A stretch of DNA of 64,000 nucleotides from contig NZ_JARUXC010000004.1 of the NCBI RefSeq assembly GCF_030433855.1, positions 186,001 to 250,000 of the forward strand, written 5' to 3'. Every line of letters starts with the position of its first letter. Positions within the stretch are counted from its first letter, which is position 1. The notes below the pieces were generated by a model that was not told the DNA's origin, did no database searches, and saw nothing but the letters and a program-made list of their open reading frames with translations. The DNA is from Agreia sp. PsM10 (GTDB lineage Bacteria; Actinomycetota; Actinomycetes; Actinomycetales; Microbacteriaceae). The position numbers and the translations under genes were made by a program. Below are positions 24,594-33,145 of the stretch, piece by piece.

Positions 24594-25240
24594 ACTTCGA
24601 CTGGATCGGCCGGGAATCGGACACGATCGTCGTTCTGCTGCTCTGGCACATCGCACTCTCCGTGATCCCCGTTGTCATCGGACTCGCGATCGCGCTGCCC
24701 CTCGGCTGGGCGGCCCACCGCAGCGGCATCTTCAAGTCGGCGATCCTCGGCACCACGGGACTGCTCTATACGGTGCCGTCTCTCGCCCTGTTCGTTCTGC
24801 TCCCGCCGATCCTCGGCACCAAGATCCTCGACCCCGCGAACGTGGTCGTCGCGTTGACCGTCTATACGGTGGCGCTGCTGGTGCGAACGGTGTCGGACGG
24901 CCTCGACTCCGTTCCGGTCGAGACGGTTCAGGCGGCCACCGCCATGGGCTATCGCGGCTTCCAGCGGCTCGTGTCCGTCGAACTCCCCGTCGCGGTTCCG
25001 GTGATCTCCGCCGGCCTGCGTGTCGCTGTGGTCTCCAACGTGAGCGTGGTCTCGATCGCCGCGCTCATCGGAACCCAGCAGCTCGGCCTGCTCTTCACCC
25101 AGGGAGCCCAGCTTCAGTTCCTCACCCCGATCATCGTCGGCATCGTGCTCTGCCTCGTGCTGGCCATCGTGCTCGACGGACTCGTGGTGCTGCTCAACAA
25201 GAGACTCACCCCCTGGGTGCCGAAGGTGGTGCACGCATGA
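24590..25240 (+). CDS. OpuCB/OpuCD-type ABC transporter permease
   Basis: A 216-aa membrane protein with five or six hydrophobic segments. The YTVPSLALFVLLPPILG stretch and the coupling motif ETVQAATAMGYRGFQRLVSVELP are typical of the betaine/carnitine/choline permease family. The ATG overlaps the ATPase stop (ATGA). It pairs with the 25237-25968 permease to make a heterodimeric channel. Confidence 0.9.
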   Translation: MNFDWIGRESDTIVVLLLWHIALSVIPVVIGLAIALPLGWAAHRSGIFKSAILGTTGLLYTVPSLALFVLLPPILGTKILDPANVVVALTVYTVALLVRTVSDGLDSVPVETVQAATAMGYRGFQRLVSVELPVAVPVISAGLRVAVVSNVSVVSIAALIGTQQLGLLFTQGAQLQFLTPIIVGIVLCLVLAIVLDGLVVLLNKRLTPWVPKVVHA

Positions 25241-25968
25241 TCGACTACCTCATCGACCCCGCTCACTGGACGGGCAGCGACGCGATCGGCGTTCTGATCG
25301 TCCAGCACCTGGTCTACACGGGCATCGCACTGCTCGTCGCCGCGCTCATCGGCGTTCCGATCGGTCTCTACGTCGGCCACACCGGCAAGGGCACCTTTCT
25401 CATCGCGGGCGTCGCCAATGCGTTGCGGGCCCTGCCGACGCTGGGCCTGGTCATCCTGCTCGTGCTCATCATCGCCCCGGTCTTCGCCTCCGAGCTCGCC
25501 TTCGTCGTGCCGAGCCTGATCGTTCTCGTGCTGCTCGCCGTGCCGCCGATCATGACGAACACCTACGCCGGCATCCGGGCCGTGGATGCGAGCGCGGTCG
25601 ATGCCGCCGTGGGCATGGGCTATCGACCGCTGAAGGTGCTCTTCTCCGTGCAGGTGCCGTGCGCGCTTCCCCTCATCCTGAGCGGATTCCGCGGGGCCAC
25701 ACTGCAGGTCATCTCCACCGCCACGATCGCCGCCTACGTCTCGCTCGGCGGACTCGGCCGGCTGATCATCGACGGCCGTGCGCAGAACGACTACGACCAG
25801 ATGATGGTGGGCGCCGTGCTCGTCGCTCTGCTCGCTCTTCTCGTCGACCTCGGCATCGGGATCATCGGCCGCTTCGCCGTCTCGCCCGGCCTGACCCGGC
25901 GGCGCATCCGGTCGGCGACGCGCCCGACGACACCCAGCCCGGCGTCGTCAGCCCTCGTGGCCCCCTGA
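25237..25968 (+). CDS. OpuCB/OpuCD-type ABC transporter permease
   Basis: A 243-aa permease starting at an ATG overlapping the previous stop. ANALRALPTLGLVILLVLII, YAGIRAVDASAVDAAVGMGY and YVSLGGLGRLIIDGRAQNDY are the family motifs. Hydrophobic segments agree with six membrane spans and a basic cytoplasmic C-terminal tail. It completes the channel of the importer in the hut-like operon. Confidence 0.9.
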   Translation: MIDYLIDPAHWTGSDAIGVLIVQHLVYTGIALLVAALIGVPIGLYVGHTGKGTFLIAGVANALRALPTLGLVILLVLIIAPVFASELAFVVPSLIVLVLLAVPPIMTNTYAGIRAVDASAVDAAVGMGYRPLKVLFSVQVPCALPLILSGFRGATLQVISTATIAAYVSLGGLGRLIIDGRAQNDYDQMMVGAVLVALLALLVDLGIGIIGRFAVSPGLTRRRIRSATRPTTPSPASSALVAP

Positions 25969-26051
25969 ACCGCACCACCGCACCACCAGCACCATCCCGC
26001 ACCAGTTCCATCCGGCTCCACTCCCTCTTATCGACAACCGAAGGACAGCAC

Positions 26052-26969
26052 ATGAGAACTCGATCAGTCATCACGCTCACCGCATTCGCTGCGGCCGCGG
26101 CACTCGCCCTGACCGCCTGCTCCGGCAGCGGCGGCGACCCCCTGTCGGCCGACGCACCGGCGACCCCGGCAGACGGAATCATCGTCGGATCGGCCGACTT
26201 CCCCGAGAGTCAGCTGCTCGCCACGATCTACGCCCAGGCACTGGATGCCGCCGGTGTCGACGCGACGACGAAGCTCAACATCGGCAGCCGCGAGGTCTAC
26301 ATCCCCGCTCTGCTCGACGGCTCGATCAACCTGCTGCCCGAGTATTCGGGAGCGACTCTCAGCTACCTGAACAAGGACTCGGAGGCGACCGCGCCCGACG
26401 AGGTGAACACCGCGCTCGGCGAGGCCCTGCCCGACGGCATCTCGATGCTCACGCCGTCCGAGGCGCAGGACTCCGATGTGCTCGCCGTGACCCGCGCCAC
26501 GGCCGACAAGTACTCTCTCAAAACCATCGAAGACCTCGCCGCCCACGCCGGTGACATGGTCCTCGGCGGCCCGCCGGAGTGGAAGACGCGCCACGAGGGT
26601 GTGCAGGGCCTCGAAGAGGTCTACGGGATCACGTTCAAGGAGTTCCGCACGCTCGACGTGGGCGGCCCCCTCACGATCAGCGCGCTGACGAACGGTCAGA
26701 TCGACGCGGCCGACCTGTACTCGACGAGCCCTGCGATTGAGGAGAACGACTTCGTGTCGCTCGTCGACAACAAGAACCTCTTCCGTGCGCAGAACATCGT
26801 TCCGATCATCGCCGAGGACCAGGCCACCGACGAGGTGACCAAGGTGCTCGATGCGATCTCGGCCGCGCTCACCACCGAGGACCTGATCACCATGAACGGC
26901 CGCCTCGCCAACGAGGAGAGCATCGACGACGTCGCCGCCGACTGGCTGGCCGAGCACGACCTCGCCTGA
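26052..26969 (+). CDS. OpuCC/ProX-type substrate-binding lipoprotein
   Basis: A 305-aa receptor. The signal peptide ends in the lipobox LALTAC; the mature domain starts [20 protein letters not shown] and contains [20 protein letters not shown]. This is the OpuAC/OpuCC fold that binds quaternary ammonium compounds or histidine-like ligands in an aromatic cage; candidate aromatic residues are the Phe of ADFPES and the Tyr residues of REVYIP and PEYSG. It lies 83 bp after the permease gene and 53 bp before urocanase, within the same unit. The ligand is the key unknown of this system. Histidine, hercynine and ergothioneine are all compatible. Confidence 0.88.
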   Translation: MRTRSVITLTAFAAAAALALTACSGSGGDPLSADAPATPADGIIVGSADFPESQLLATIYAQALDAAGVDATTKLNIGSREVYIPALLDGSINLLPEYSGATLSYLNKDSEATAPDEVNTALGEALPDGISMLTPSEAQDSDVLAVTRATADKYSLKTIEDLAAHAGDMVLGGPPEWKTRHEGVQGLEEVYGITFKEFRTLDVGGPLTISALTNGQIDAADLYSTSPAIEENDFVSLVDNKNLFRAQNIVPIIAEDQATDEVTKVLDAISAALTTEDLITMNGRLANEESIDDVAADWLAEHDLA

Positions 26970-27022
26970 TCCTCTCCGCCACACAGCATCACGATCCACG
27001 CAGTACTGAGAAAGGAACCACC

Positions 27023-28711
27023 ATGAAGGGATCTCGCCCCGTTCGCGCTGCGCGCGGACTCGAGCTCACCGCCAAGAGTTGGCAGACCGAGGCGCCGCTT
27101 CGCATGCTGATGAACAACCTCGATCCCGAGGTGGCCGAGCGGCCCGACGACCTCGTCGTCTACGGCGGCACCGGCAAGGCGGCTCGCAACTGGGCCAGCT
27201 ACGACGCGATCGTGCGCTCGCTGACCGAGCTCGAAGACGACGAGACCCTGCTCGTGCAGTCCGGAAAGCCCGTCGGCGTCTTCCGCACGAACAGGTGGGC
27301 TCCCCGCGTGCTGCTGGCCAACTCGAACCTCGTGGGCGACTGGGCGACCTGGCCCGAGTTCCGTCGCCTCGAGGCCGAGGGGCTCATGATGTACGGCCAG
27401 ATGACGGCCGGTTCGTGGATCTACATCGGCACCCAGGGCATCCTGCAGGGCACCTACGAGACGTTCGCGGCCATCGGCCGCAAGCGCTTCGGCGGCACCC
27501 TCGCGGGAACCCTCACCGTGACCGGCGGCTGCGGGGGAATGGGCGGCGCCCAGCCCCTCGCGGTCACCCTCAACGGCGGCGCGGTTCTCATCGTCGATGT
27601 CGATGAGACCCGCCTGCGCCGTCGTCTCTCGAAGCGCTACCTCGACGAGGTCGAGACCGATATCGAGGTCGCCCTCGAGAAGGTGCGCGCGGCGAAGGCC
27701 GAGGGGCGTGCCCTCTCGGTCGGTCTCGTCGGCAACTCGGCCGAGGTGCTGCCTCTGCTGCTCGAGCGCGGCGTGCCGATCGACATCGTCACCGACCAGA
27801 CCTCCGCGCACGACCCGCTCTCGTATCTGCCCGTCGGCATCTCCGTCGACGAGTGGGCGGCCGCAGCCGAAAGCGATCCGGATGGCTTCACCCTGAAAGC
27901 CCGCGAATCGATGGCCCGTCACGTCGAGGCCATGGTCGGCTTCCTCGACGCCGGCGCCGAGGTCTTCGACTACGGCAACTCGATCCGCGACGAGGCACGA
28001 CAGGGCGGCTACGACCGGGCCTTCGACTTCCCCGGCTTCGTGCCCGCCTACATCCGCCCCCTGTTCTCGGAGGGCCTCGGCCCGTTCCGCTGGGTGGCGC
28101 TGTCGGGAGACCCGGAGGACATCAGGGTGACCGACGAGGCCATCCTCGAACTGTTCCCCGAGAACGAGGGTCTGCATCGGTGGATCCGCGCGGCCCAGGA
28201 GCACGTGGAGTTCGAGGGCCTGCCCGCCCGCATCTGCTGGCTGGGCTACGGTGACCGCGCCAAGGCGGGTCTGCGCTTCAACGAACTGGTGGCAGAGGGC
28301 AGGATCTCGGCGCCGATCGTGATCGGACGCGACCACCTCGACTCCGGCTCCGTCGCCTCGCCGTACCGCGAGACCGAGGCCATGGCCGACGGCTCGGATG
28401 CCATCGCGGACTGGCCCATCCTCAACGCCCTGCTGAACACGGCATCGGGCGCCACCTGGGTGTCGCTGCACCACGGAGGCGGCGTCGGAATCGGCCGTTC
28501 CATCCACGCGGGTCAGGTCTCTGTCGCCGACGGCAGTGCGTTGGCTGCCGAGAAGCTCGAGCGGCTGCTCACCAACGATCCCGGCATGGGCGTCATCCGG
28601 CATGTCGACGCCGGCTACGACCGGGCCATCGAGGTCGCCGCCGAGCGCGGCGTGCGCATCCCGATGTTCGAGGCCGCCGCCGCCGAGGCCCGGGCCGCCG
28701 AGGAAGTCTGA
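27023..28711 (+). CDS. hutU: Urocanate hydratase (urocanase)
   Basis: A 562-aa enzyme adding water to urocanate to give 4-imidazolone-5-propanoate, using NAD+ as an electrophile. The NAD-binding region [19 protein letters not shown] is at about residues 168-186. The conserved active-site Cys is Cys405 ([13 protein letters not shown]), and [14 protein letters not shown] and [15 protein letters not shown] are diagnostic. Length and motifs are complete. GAAAGGA precedes the ATG. Thiourocanate hydratases of ergothioneine breakdown belong to the same family, so the substrate could be a urocanate analogue. It is followed 2 bp later by the histidase homologue. Confidence 0.92.
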   Translation: MKGSRPVRAARGLELTAKSWQTEAPLRMLMNNLDPEVAERPDDLVVYGGTGKAARNWASYDAIVRSLTELEDDETLLVQSGKPVGVFRTNRWAPRVLLANSNLVGDWATWPEFRRLEAEGLMMYGQMTAGSWIYIGTQGILQGTYETFAAIGRKRFGGTLAGTLTVTGGCGGMGGAQPLAVTLNGGAVLIVDVDETRLRRRLSKRYLDEVETDIEVALEKVRAAKAEGRALSVGLVGNSAEVLPLLLERGVPIDIVTDQTSAHDPLSYLPVGISVDEWAAAAESDPDGFTLKARESMARHVEAMVGFLDAGAEVFDYGNSIRDEARQGGYDRAFDFPGFVPAYIRPLFSEGLGPFRWVALSGDPEDIRVTDEAILELFPENEGLHRWIRAAQEHVEFEGLPARICWLGYGDRAKAGLRFNELVAEGRISAPIVIGRDHLDSGSVASPYRETEAMADGSDAIADWPILNALLNTASGATWVSLHHGGGVGIGRSIHAGQVSVADGSALAAEKLERLLTNDPGMGVIRHVDAGYDRAIEVAAERGVRIPMFEAAAAEARAAEEV

Positions 28712-28713
28712 CG

Positions 28714-30252
28714 GTGAGTCGCGACGCGGCGTGCGCCGTCACGATCGGCACGGCCGGCACCTCGATCGACGAGGTGGTGGCCGTGGCCGACGGCGCGCCC
28801 GTGCTGCTCGACGCCACGGCGCTCGAGGGCATGGCTCGCACGCAGTCGCTCATGGCAGGGGTGCTCAGCTCGGGCAGGCCCGTCTACGGGCTCACCACGG
28901 GAGTCGGCGATCTCTACGGCGTGACGGTCGGCGCGAGCCGCACCGCGGACATCCAGCTGGCGATGCTGCGCAGCCACGCCAGCGGCGTGGGCGAGCCGCA
29001 TGACGAGCGGGCCGTGCGCGCCATCATGACGACCATGATCACGGCGCTCGCCCGGGGTTTCAGCGGGGTCGGCCCTGCGCTCGTTCAGACGATGGCCGCA
29101 ATGCTCGACCGCGGCGTCACGCCCTGGGCACCGGCGCAGGGATCGGTGGGATACCTCACCGCCACCGCTCACATCGGCCTCTCGGTCTTCGGCTTCGGCC
29201 GCTCGTGGTTCGAGGGCGAACTGCTGCCCGGTGACGAGGCTCTTCGCCGGGCCGGCATCGAGATCATCGAGCCCGGCCCGCGCGAGGGCCACGCGCTCAT
29301 CAGCGGCACCTACGAGATCACGGGGGTCGGCGCGCTGGCCGTGCACGCGGCCCGGCAGCTGGTCGACGTGGCAGATGCCGCGGGCGCCCTCTCGCTGGAG
29401 GTCCTTCGCGGAAACAGTCGCGGTTTCGACGCCCGGCTGCAGGCCATGCGCCCGCACCCCGGGCAGGCCGAGACGGCGAGGCGTCTGCGCGCGCTGCTCG
29501 ACGGCAGCGCCATCCTGGAGGCGAATCGGGATCACCGGCTGCAGGACGCCTTGAGCCTGCGCTGCATTCCGCAGGTGCACGGATCGGTGCGCGACGCGCT
29601 CGCCGAGGTCGAGCGGGTCATCGGCATCGAGATCGACTCGGTCACCGACAACCCGGTCTTCGTCATCGAAGACGGCGAGCTCGTGGCGCTTCCGGGCGGC
29701 AACGGACACGGTGCTCCGATCGCGCTCGCCCTCGACTACCTCGCCATCGCGATCGCCGAGGTGAGCACCATGTCGCAGGCGCGGAGCGACCGCCTCACCA
29801 ACCACCACCTGAGCGAGCTGCCGCCGTTCCTCATGGCCGCCGGCTCCGCGGCATCCGGTTTCATGATCCCCCCGTACGCCGCGGCGGCGCTCGCGGGTGA
29901 GAACCGGGCGCTCGCGGCTCCGGCGACCGTCCACACGGTCTCCACTTCGGCGGGGCAGGAGGACCACGTGAGCATGGGCACCACGGCGGCGATCAAGGCC
30001 CGCACGGCGGTCGCGAACGCCGCGACAATCGTGGCCATCGAGCTGCTCTGCGCCGCACAGGCGGTCGAGTTCCACGCCCCCCTGCGGCCGGGAGCGGGAA
30101 CCGGCGCGGTCTACGACGCCATCCGGGCCCTCGTGCCACACCGCACCAGCGACACCGAGATCGCCCCCGACATCGAAGCCGTCAGGCTGCTCGTCATCGA
30201 CGGCACGCTGCACGACATCATCACAGCCGTCACGAAAGGCCACCATGACTGA
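28714..30252 (+). CDS. Aromatic amino acid lyase (HAL/PAL) family protein lacking the MIO triad
   Basis: A 512-aa histidase homologue. Retained residues are Tyr58 (VYGLTTGVG, equivalent to HAL Tyr53), His88 (SHASGVG, HAL His83), Arg283 (SLRC) and the Glu of GQEDHVSM. At the site where histidases have GSVGASGDLAPLAH, this protein reads GSVGYLTATAH (residues 143-153). The Ala-Ser-Gly that cyclises to the MIO electrophile is gone, with three residues missing. HAL Asn195 is replaced by Ser197 and Tyr280 by Leu280. A normal ammonia-lyase reaction is therefore unlikely. Elimination of a better leaving group such as trimethylamine, as in ergothionase chemistry, would fit the betaine-type importer. 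The GTG start at 28714 follows GAGGAAG. The family is certain and the reaction inferred. Confidence 0.85.
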   Translation: MSRDAACAVTIGTAGTSIDEVVAVADGAPVLLDATALEGMARTQSLMAGVLSSGRPVYGLTTGVGDLYGVTVGASRTADIQLAMLRSHASGVGEPHDERAVRAIMTTMITALARGFSGVGPALVQTMAAMLDRGVTPWAPAQGSVGYLTATAHIGLSVFGFGRSWFEGELLPGDEALRRAGIEIIEPGPREGHALISGTYEITGVGALAVHAARQLVDVADAAGALSLEVLRGNSRGFDARLQAMRPHPGQAETARRLRALLDGSAILEANRDHRLQDALSLRCIPQVHGSVRDALAEVERVIGIEIDSVTDNPVFVIEDGELVALPGGNGHGAPIALALDYLAIAIAEVSTMSQARSDRLTNHHLSELPPFLMAAGSAASGFMIPPYAAAALAGENRALAAPATVHTVSTSAGQEDHVSMGTTAAIKARTAVANAATIVAIELLCAAQAVEFHAPLRPGAGTGAVYDAIRALVPHRTSDTEIAPDIEAVRLLVIDGTLHDIITAVTKGHHD

Positions 30253-31453
30253 CCCCACCACCCCTCCTGCGTCACCGCTCACCGGCGTGAAGGTCCTCGA
30301 CCTGGCCCGGGTGCTCGCCGGCCCGCTCTGCGCGGCCATGCTCGGCGACCTCGGCGCGACCGTCACCAAGGTCGAACTGCCCGGACACGGCGACGACTCA
30401 CGGCATTTCACGCCGCACCAGAACGGTGAGAGCACGTACTTCATGCTGCTGAACCGCGGAAAGCGGAGCATCACGATCGACCTCAAGTCGCCCGAGGGCC
30501 ACGCTCTGCTGCTCAAGCTGATCGCCCAGGCCGACGTGCTGGTGGAGAACTTCCGGCCCGGTGTCACGGAACGTCTCGGCATCGATTGGGAGACGGTCAA
30601 GGCCATCAATCCGCGCCTCGTCTACGTGAGCATCTCGGGCTTCGGTCAGACGGGTCCGCTCTCGAAGCGCGCGGCCTACGACCACATCGTGCAGGCGATG
30701 GGCGGCATCATGAGCGTCACGGGCTGGGCCGACGGTCCGCCCACCCGGATCGGCGACGCGGTCGGCGACGTGGTCGCGGGAATCTACGGTTCCTGGGGTG
30801 CGCTCGCCGCGCTGCTGCAGCGCGGCATCACCGGGGCGGGCCAGCACGTCGACGTGGCCATGCTCGACTCGATCTTCTCGCTGCAGATGGTGTCGTTGTC
30901 GCAGGTGCTGGGCGGCGCACCCCTGGCGGGGCGCATCGGCAACAGCCACCCGATCAGTGCGCCGATGGACTCCTACGCCGCCTCCGACGGACACGTGGTG
31001 ATCGCCGTCGCAAACGATCCTCTCTTCGCCCGGCTCGCGTCGGCGCTGGGCCGACCCGAGCTCACGAGCGATGAGCGCTTCGCCACCGACCCCGCACGCA
31101 TGAGCAACCAGCACGAGCTCCGAGAGGTGATCGAGGCCTGGACCTCTGTTCGCGGCGTCGACGTCATCGTCACCGAACTGGAGGTCGCCGGTGTTCCGGC
31201 CGCTCCCATCTGGGACATCGAGCAGCTGGCCGCCAGCGAGCATGCGGCCCACCGCGGGCTTGTCCAGACGGCGGAGCATCCGGTCGCCGGAACGGTGAGC
31301 GTCGTTCCCCAGCCGGTGCACTTCAGCGCCGCGGCAGCGGCGGGAACCTTCGTCGCACCGACCCTCGGCCAGCACACCGACGAGGTGCTCTCCGAAGACC
31401 TCGGCCTGTCGACGGCCGAGATCGCCGAGCTGCGCGCGAACGGGGTGGTGTGA
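30245..31453 (+). CDS. CaiB/BaiF family (class III) CoA-transferase
   Basis: A 402-aa enzyme moving CoA between carboxylic acids. The N-terminus GVKVLDLARVLAGPLCAAML, then GATVTKVELPGHGD and NRGKRSITIDL, are standard family motifs. The catalytic Asp is in RIGDAVGD (about residue 170), equivalent to Asp169 of formyl-CoA transferase. The ATG lies within the end of the lyase gene (8-bp overlap), so it belongs to the operon. A CoA-transferase has no role in the textbook hut route. It could activate urocanate, imidazole-propionate or a betaine such as crotonobetaine. Confidence 0.9.
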   Translation: MTDPTTPPASPLTGVKVLDLARVLAGPLCAAMLGDLGATVTKVELPGHGDDSRHFTPHQNGESTYFMLLNRGKRSITIDLKSPEGHALLLKLIAQADVLVENFRPGVTERLGIDWETVKAINPRLVYVSISGFGQTGPLSKRAAYDHIVQAMGGIMSVTGWADGPPTRIGDAVGDVVAGIYGSWGALAALLQRGITGAGQHVDVAMLDSIFSLQMVSLSQVLGGAPLAGRIGNSHPISAPMDSYAASDGHVVIAVANDPLFARLASALGRPELTSDERFATDPARMSNQHELREVIEAWTSVRGVDVIVTELEVAGVPAAPIWDIEQLAASEHAAHRGLVQTAEHPVAGTVSVVPQPVHFSAAAAAGTFVAPTLGQHTDEVLSEDLGLSTAEIAELRANGVV

Positions 31454-32376
31454 CGATGAGCGACAGCGACACCCACGACAGCGACCACCTGAACGTCGCC
31501 GTCGTCGGCGCGGGCACGATGGGCGCCGGCATCGCCGGTGTCTTCGCCGCCCGCGGCCACGACGTCTCGCTGTACTCGCGAAGTCGCGCCACCCTCGATA
31601 TGGCACTCGACGCGATCGAAGCACGGATCGGCACCGACGTCGGCCGCATCCGCGTGACCACCGACCTCGCCGAATGCGTCGCCACCGCGGATCTGGTGAG
31701 CGAGAACGTCGTCGAGCGGCTCGACCTCAAGCGCGAGGTCTTCGCCGACCTCGAGCGCCTCGCACCCGAGCACAGCCTCCTCACCACGAACACGTCGAGC
31801 GTTCCCATCACGGCGATCGCCGAGGGCCTCGACCGACCTGAGCGTGTCGTCGGGCTGCACTGGTTCAATCCGCCCGCCGTCATGCCGCTCGTCGAGGTGG
31901 TGCGCGGCGCATCCACCGACGACCGCACCGTGGCGAGGGTCATGTCGATCTGCGCGGCCATCGGCAAAGAGGTGATCGAGGTGCGCCGCGACGTGCCCGG
32001 CTTCGTGATCAACCGGCTGCAGTACGCGATGCTGCGCGAGGCCATCGCCCTCGTCGAGGCGGGCGTGGCCACCATCGAAGACGTCGACCGCGCCGTCGAG
32101 ACCACCCTCGCACCCCGCTGGTCCGCCTCTGGCCCTCTGCGGCTCATGGACCTCGCCGGCCTCGACACAGTGGAGAAGGTCTCTGCCGTGATCATGCCCG
32201 AGCTGAGCACCGCCGCAGGAGTACCGAAGATCGTGAGCACTCTGGTCGCAGACGGCGCGCTCGGCGCCAAGAGCGAGCGCGGCTTCTACGCGTGGACGCC
32301 CGAGACCCTCGCCGCGGCCGTCGCCGAACGTGACGAGACAGTACGGCTGCTGACCGACCGGAGGAGCGCACGATGA
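31450..32376 (+). CDS. 3-hydroxyacyl-CoA dehydrogenase family protein
   Basis: A 308-aa NAD-dependent dehydrogenase. The Rossmann motif is VAVVGAGTMGAGIAGVFAARG, cut here by family convention. The catalytic His-Glu dyad is in GLHWFNPP and LVEVV, and the Asn in VPGFVINRLQ. The GTG at 31450 overlaps the CoA-transferase stop (GTGA); the ATG at 31456 is an alternative. Single-domain members include 3-hydroxybutyryl-CoA dehydrogenase and L-carnitine dehydrogenase, so the substrate may be a 3-hydroxyacyl-CoA or a free beta-hydroxy betaine. Sandwiched between a CoA-transferase and an enoyl-CoA hydratase, the thioester substrate is the more likely. Confidence 0.88.
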   Translation: MTMSDSDTHDSDHLNVAVVGAGTMGAGIAGVFAARGHDVSLYSRSRATLDMALDAIEARIGTDVGRIRVTTDLAECVATADLVSENVVERLDLKREVFADLERLAPEHSLLTTNTSSVPITAIAEGLDRPERVVGLHWFNPPAVMPLVEVVRGASTDDRTVARVMSICAAIGKEVIEVRRDVPGFVINRLQYAMLREAIALVEAGVATIEDVDRAVETTLAPRWSASGPLRLMDLAGLDTVEKVSAVIMPELSTAAGVPKIVSTLVADGALGAKSERGFYAWTPETLAAAVAERDETVRLLTDRRSAR

Positions 32377-33143
32377 GCGCGCTCCTCGCCCTCGACCGCC
32401 TCGGCGCGATCGCGACGATCATGTTCGGGCGCCCCGAGAAGCGCAACGCGCTGAGCCGCGAGCTGCTCGAGCAGCTCGTCGACACGCTTCGTGCTCTCGA
32501 GCGCGATCCCGAGATCCGCGTCGTCGTGCTGCGCGGCGACGAACGGGCGTTCGCGGCCGGCGCCGACCTCGGCTCGTTGGGCGATGCCGGTCCGATCGAG
32601 CTCTACACGAGCGGTTTCAGCGAGCTGTGGGACGACGTCGCCGCGATTCGCACGCCGCTCGTCGCATCCGTCTCCGGGTTCGCGCTCGGAGGAGGGCTGG
32701 AGCTCGCTCTCATCTGCGACGTCATCGTGGCCGCCGACAACGCGCAGTTCGGATTCCCCGAGACCGGCATCGGCATCGTTCCGGGGGCCGGGGGAACGCA
32801 GCGGATCGTGCGCGCCGTGGGCAAGCCCGTGGCCATGGACATGCTGCTCACCGGTCGACGACTGACCGCCTCCGAGGCGCTGGGCTTCGGCCTGGTGAGC
32901 CGCGTCGTGCCGCTCTCGTCGTTGGAGGAGGAGAGCCGGACGGTCGCCGAGCGGATCGCCGCCGCCGCGCCGCTGGCGAGCGCTATGGCCAAGCACGCCG
33001 TTCTCACCGCCTTCGATGCGCCGCTGAGCGTGGGCGTCGCCCACGAGCGTGCGCTCTCCGCCCTGATCGCCGCGAGCGCGGACCGCGCCGAAGGGCTCCG
33101 TGCGTTCCGCGATCGCAACGCCCCCGATTTCACCGGAAAGTAG
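32373..33143 (+). CDS. Enoyl-CoA hydratase/isomerase family protein
   Basis: A 256-aa crotonase-fold enzyme. The oxyanion-hole segment is AFAAGADL, and both catalytic glutamates of a hydratase are present: GGGLELALICD (Glu144 equivalent) and FGFPETGIGI (Glu164 equivalent). An active hydratase is therefore expected, unlike family members that keep only one. The ATG overlaps the dehydrogenase stop (ATGA). With its two neighbours it forms a complete activate-hydrate-oxidise set, like the side-chain beta-oxidation of cinnamates or the crotonobetaine/carnitine interconversion. Confidence 0.9.
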   Translation: MSALLALDRLGAIATIMFGRPEKRNALSRELLEQLVDTLRALERDPEIRVVVLRGDERAFAAGADLGSLGDAGPIELYTSGFSELWDDVAAIRTPLVASVSGFALGGGLELALICDVIVAADNAQFGFPETGIGIVPGAGGTQRIVRAVGKPVAMDMLLTGRRLTASEALGFGLVSRVVPLSSLEEESRTVAERIAAAAPLASAMAKHAVLTAFDAPLSVGVAHERALSALIAASADRAEGLRAFRDRNAPDFTGK

Positions 33144-33145
33144 CC

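Noticed and set aside
28714-30252. Annotation as ordinary histidine ammonia-lyase (hutH)
   Set aside because: The MIO-forming Ala-Ser-Gly and two further catalytic residues are missing despite good conservation around them, so a hutH label would mislead.
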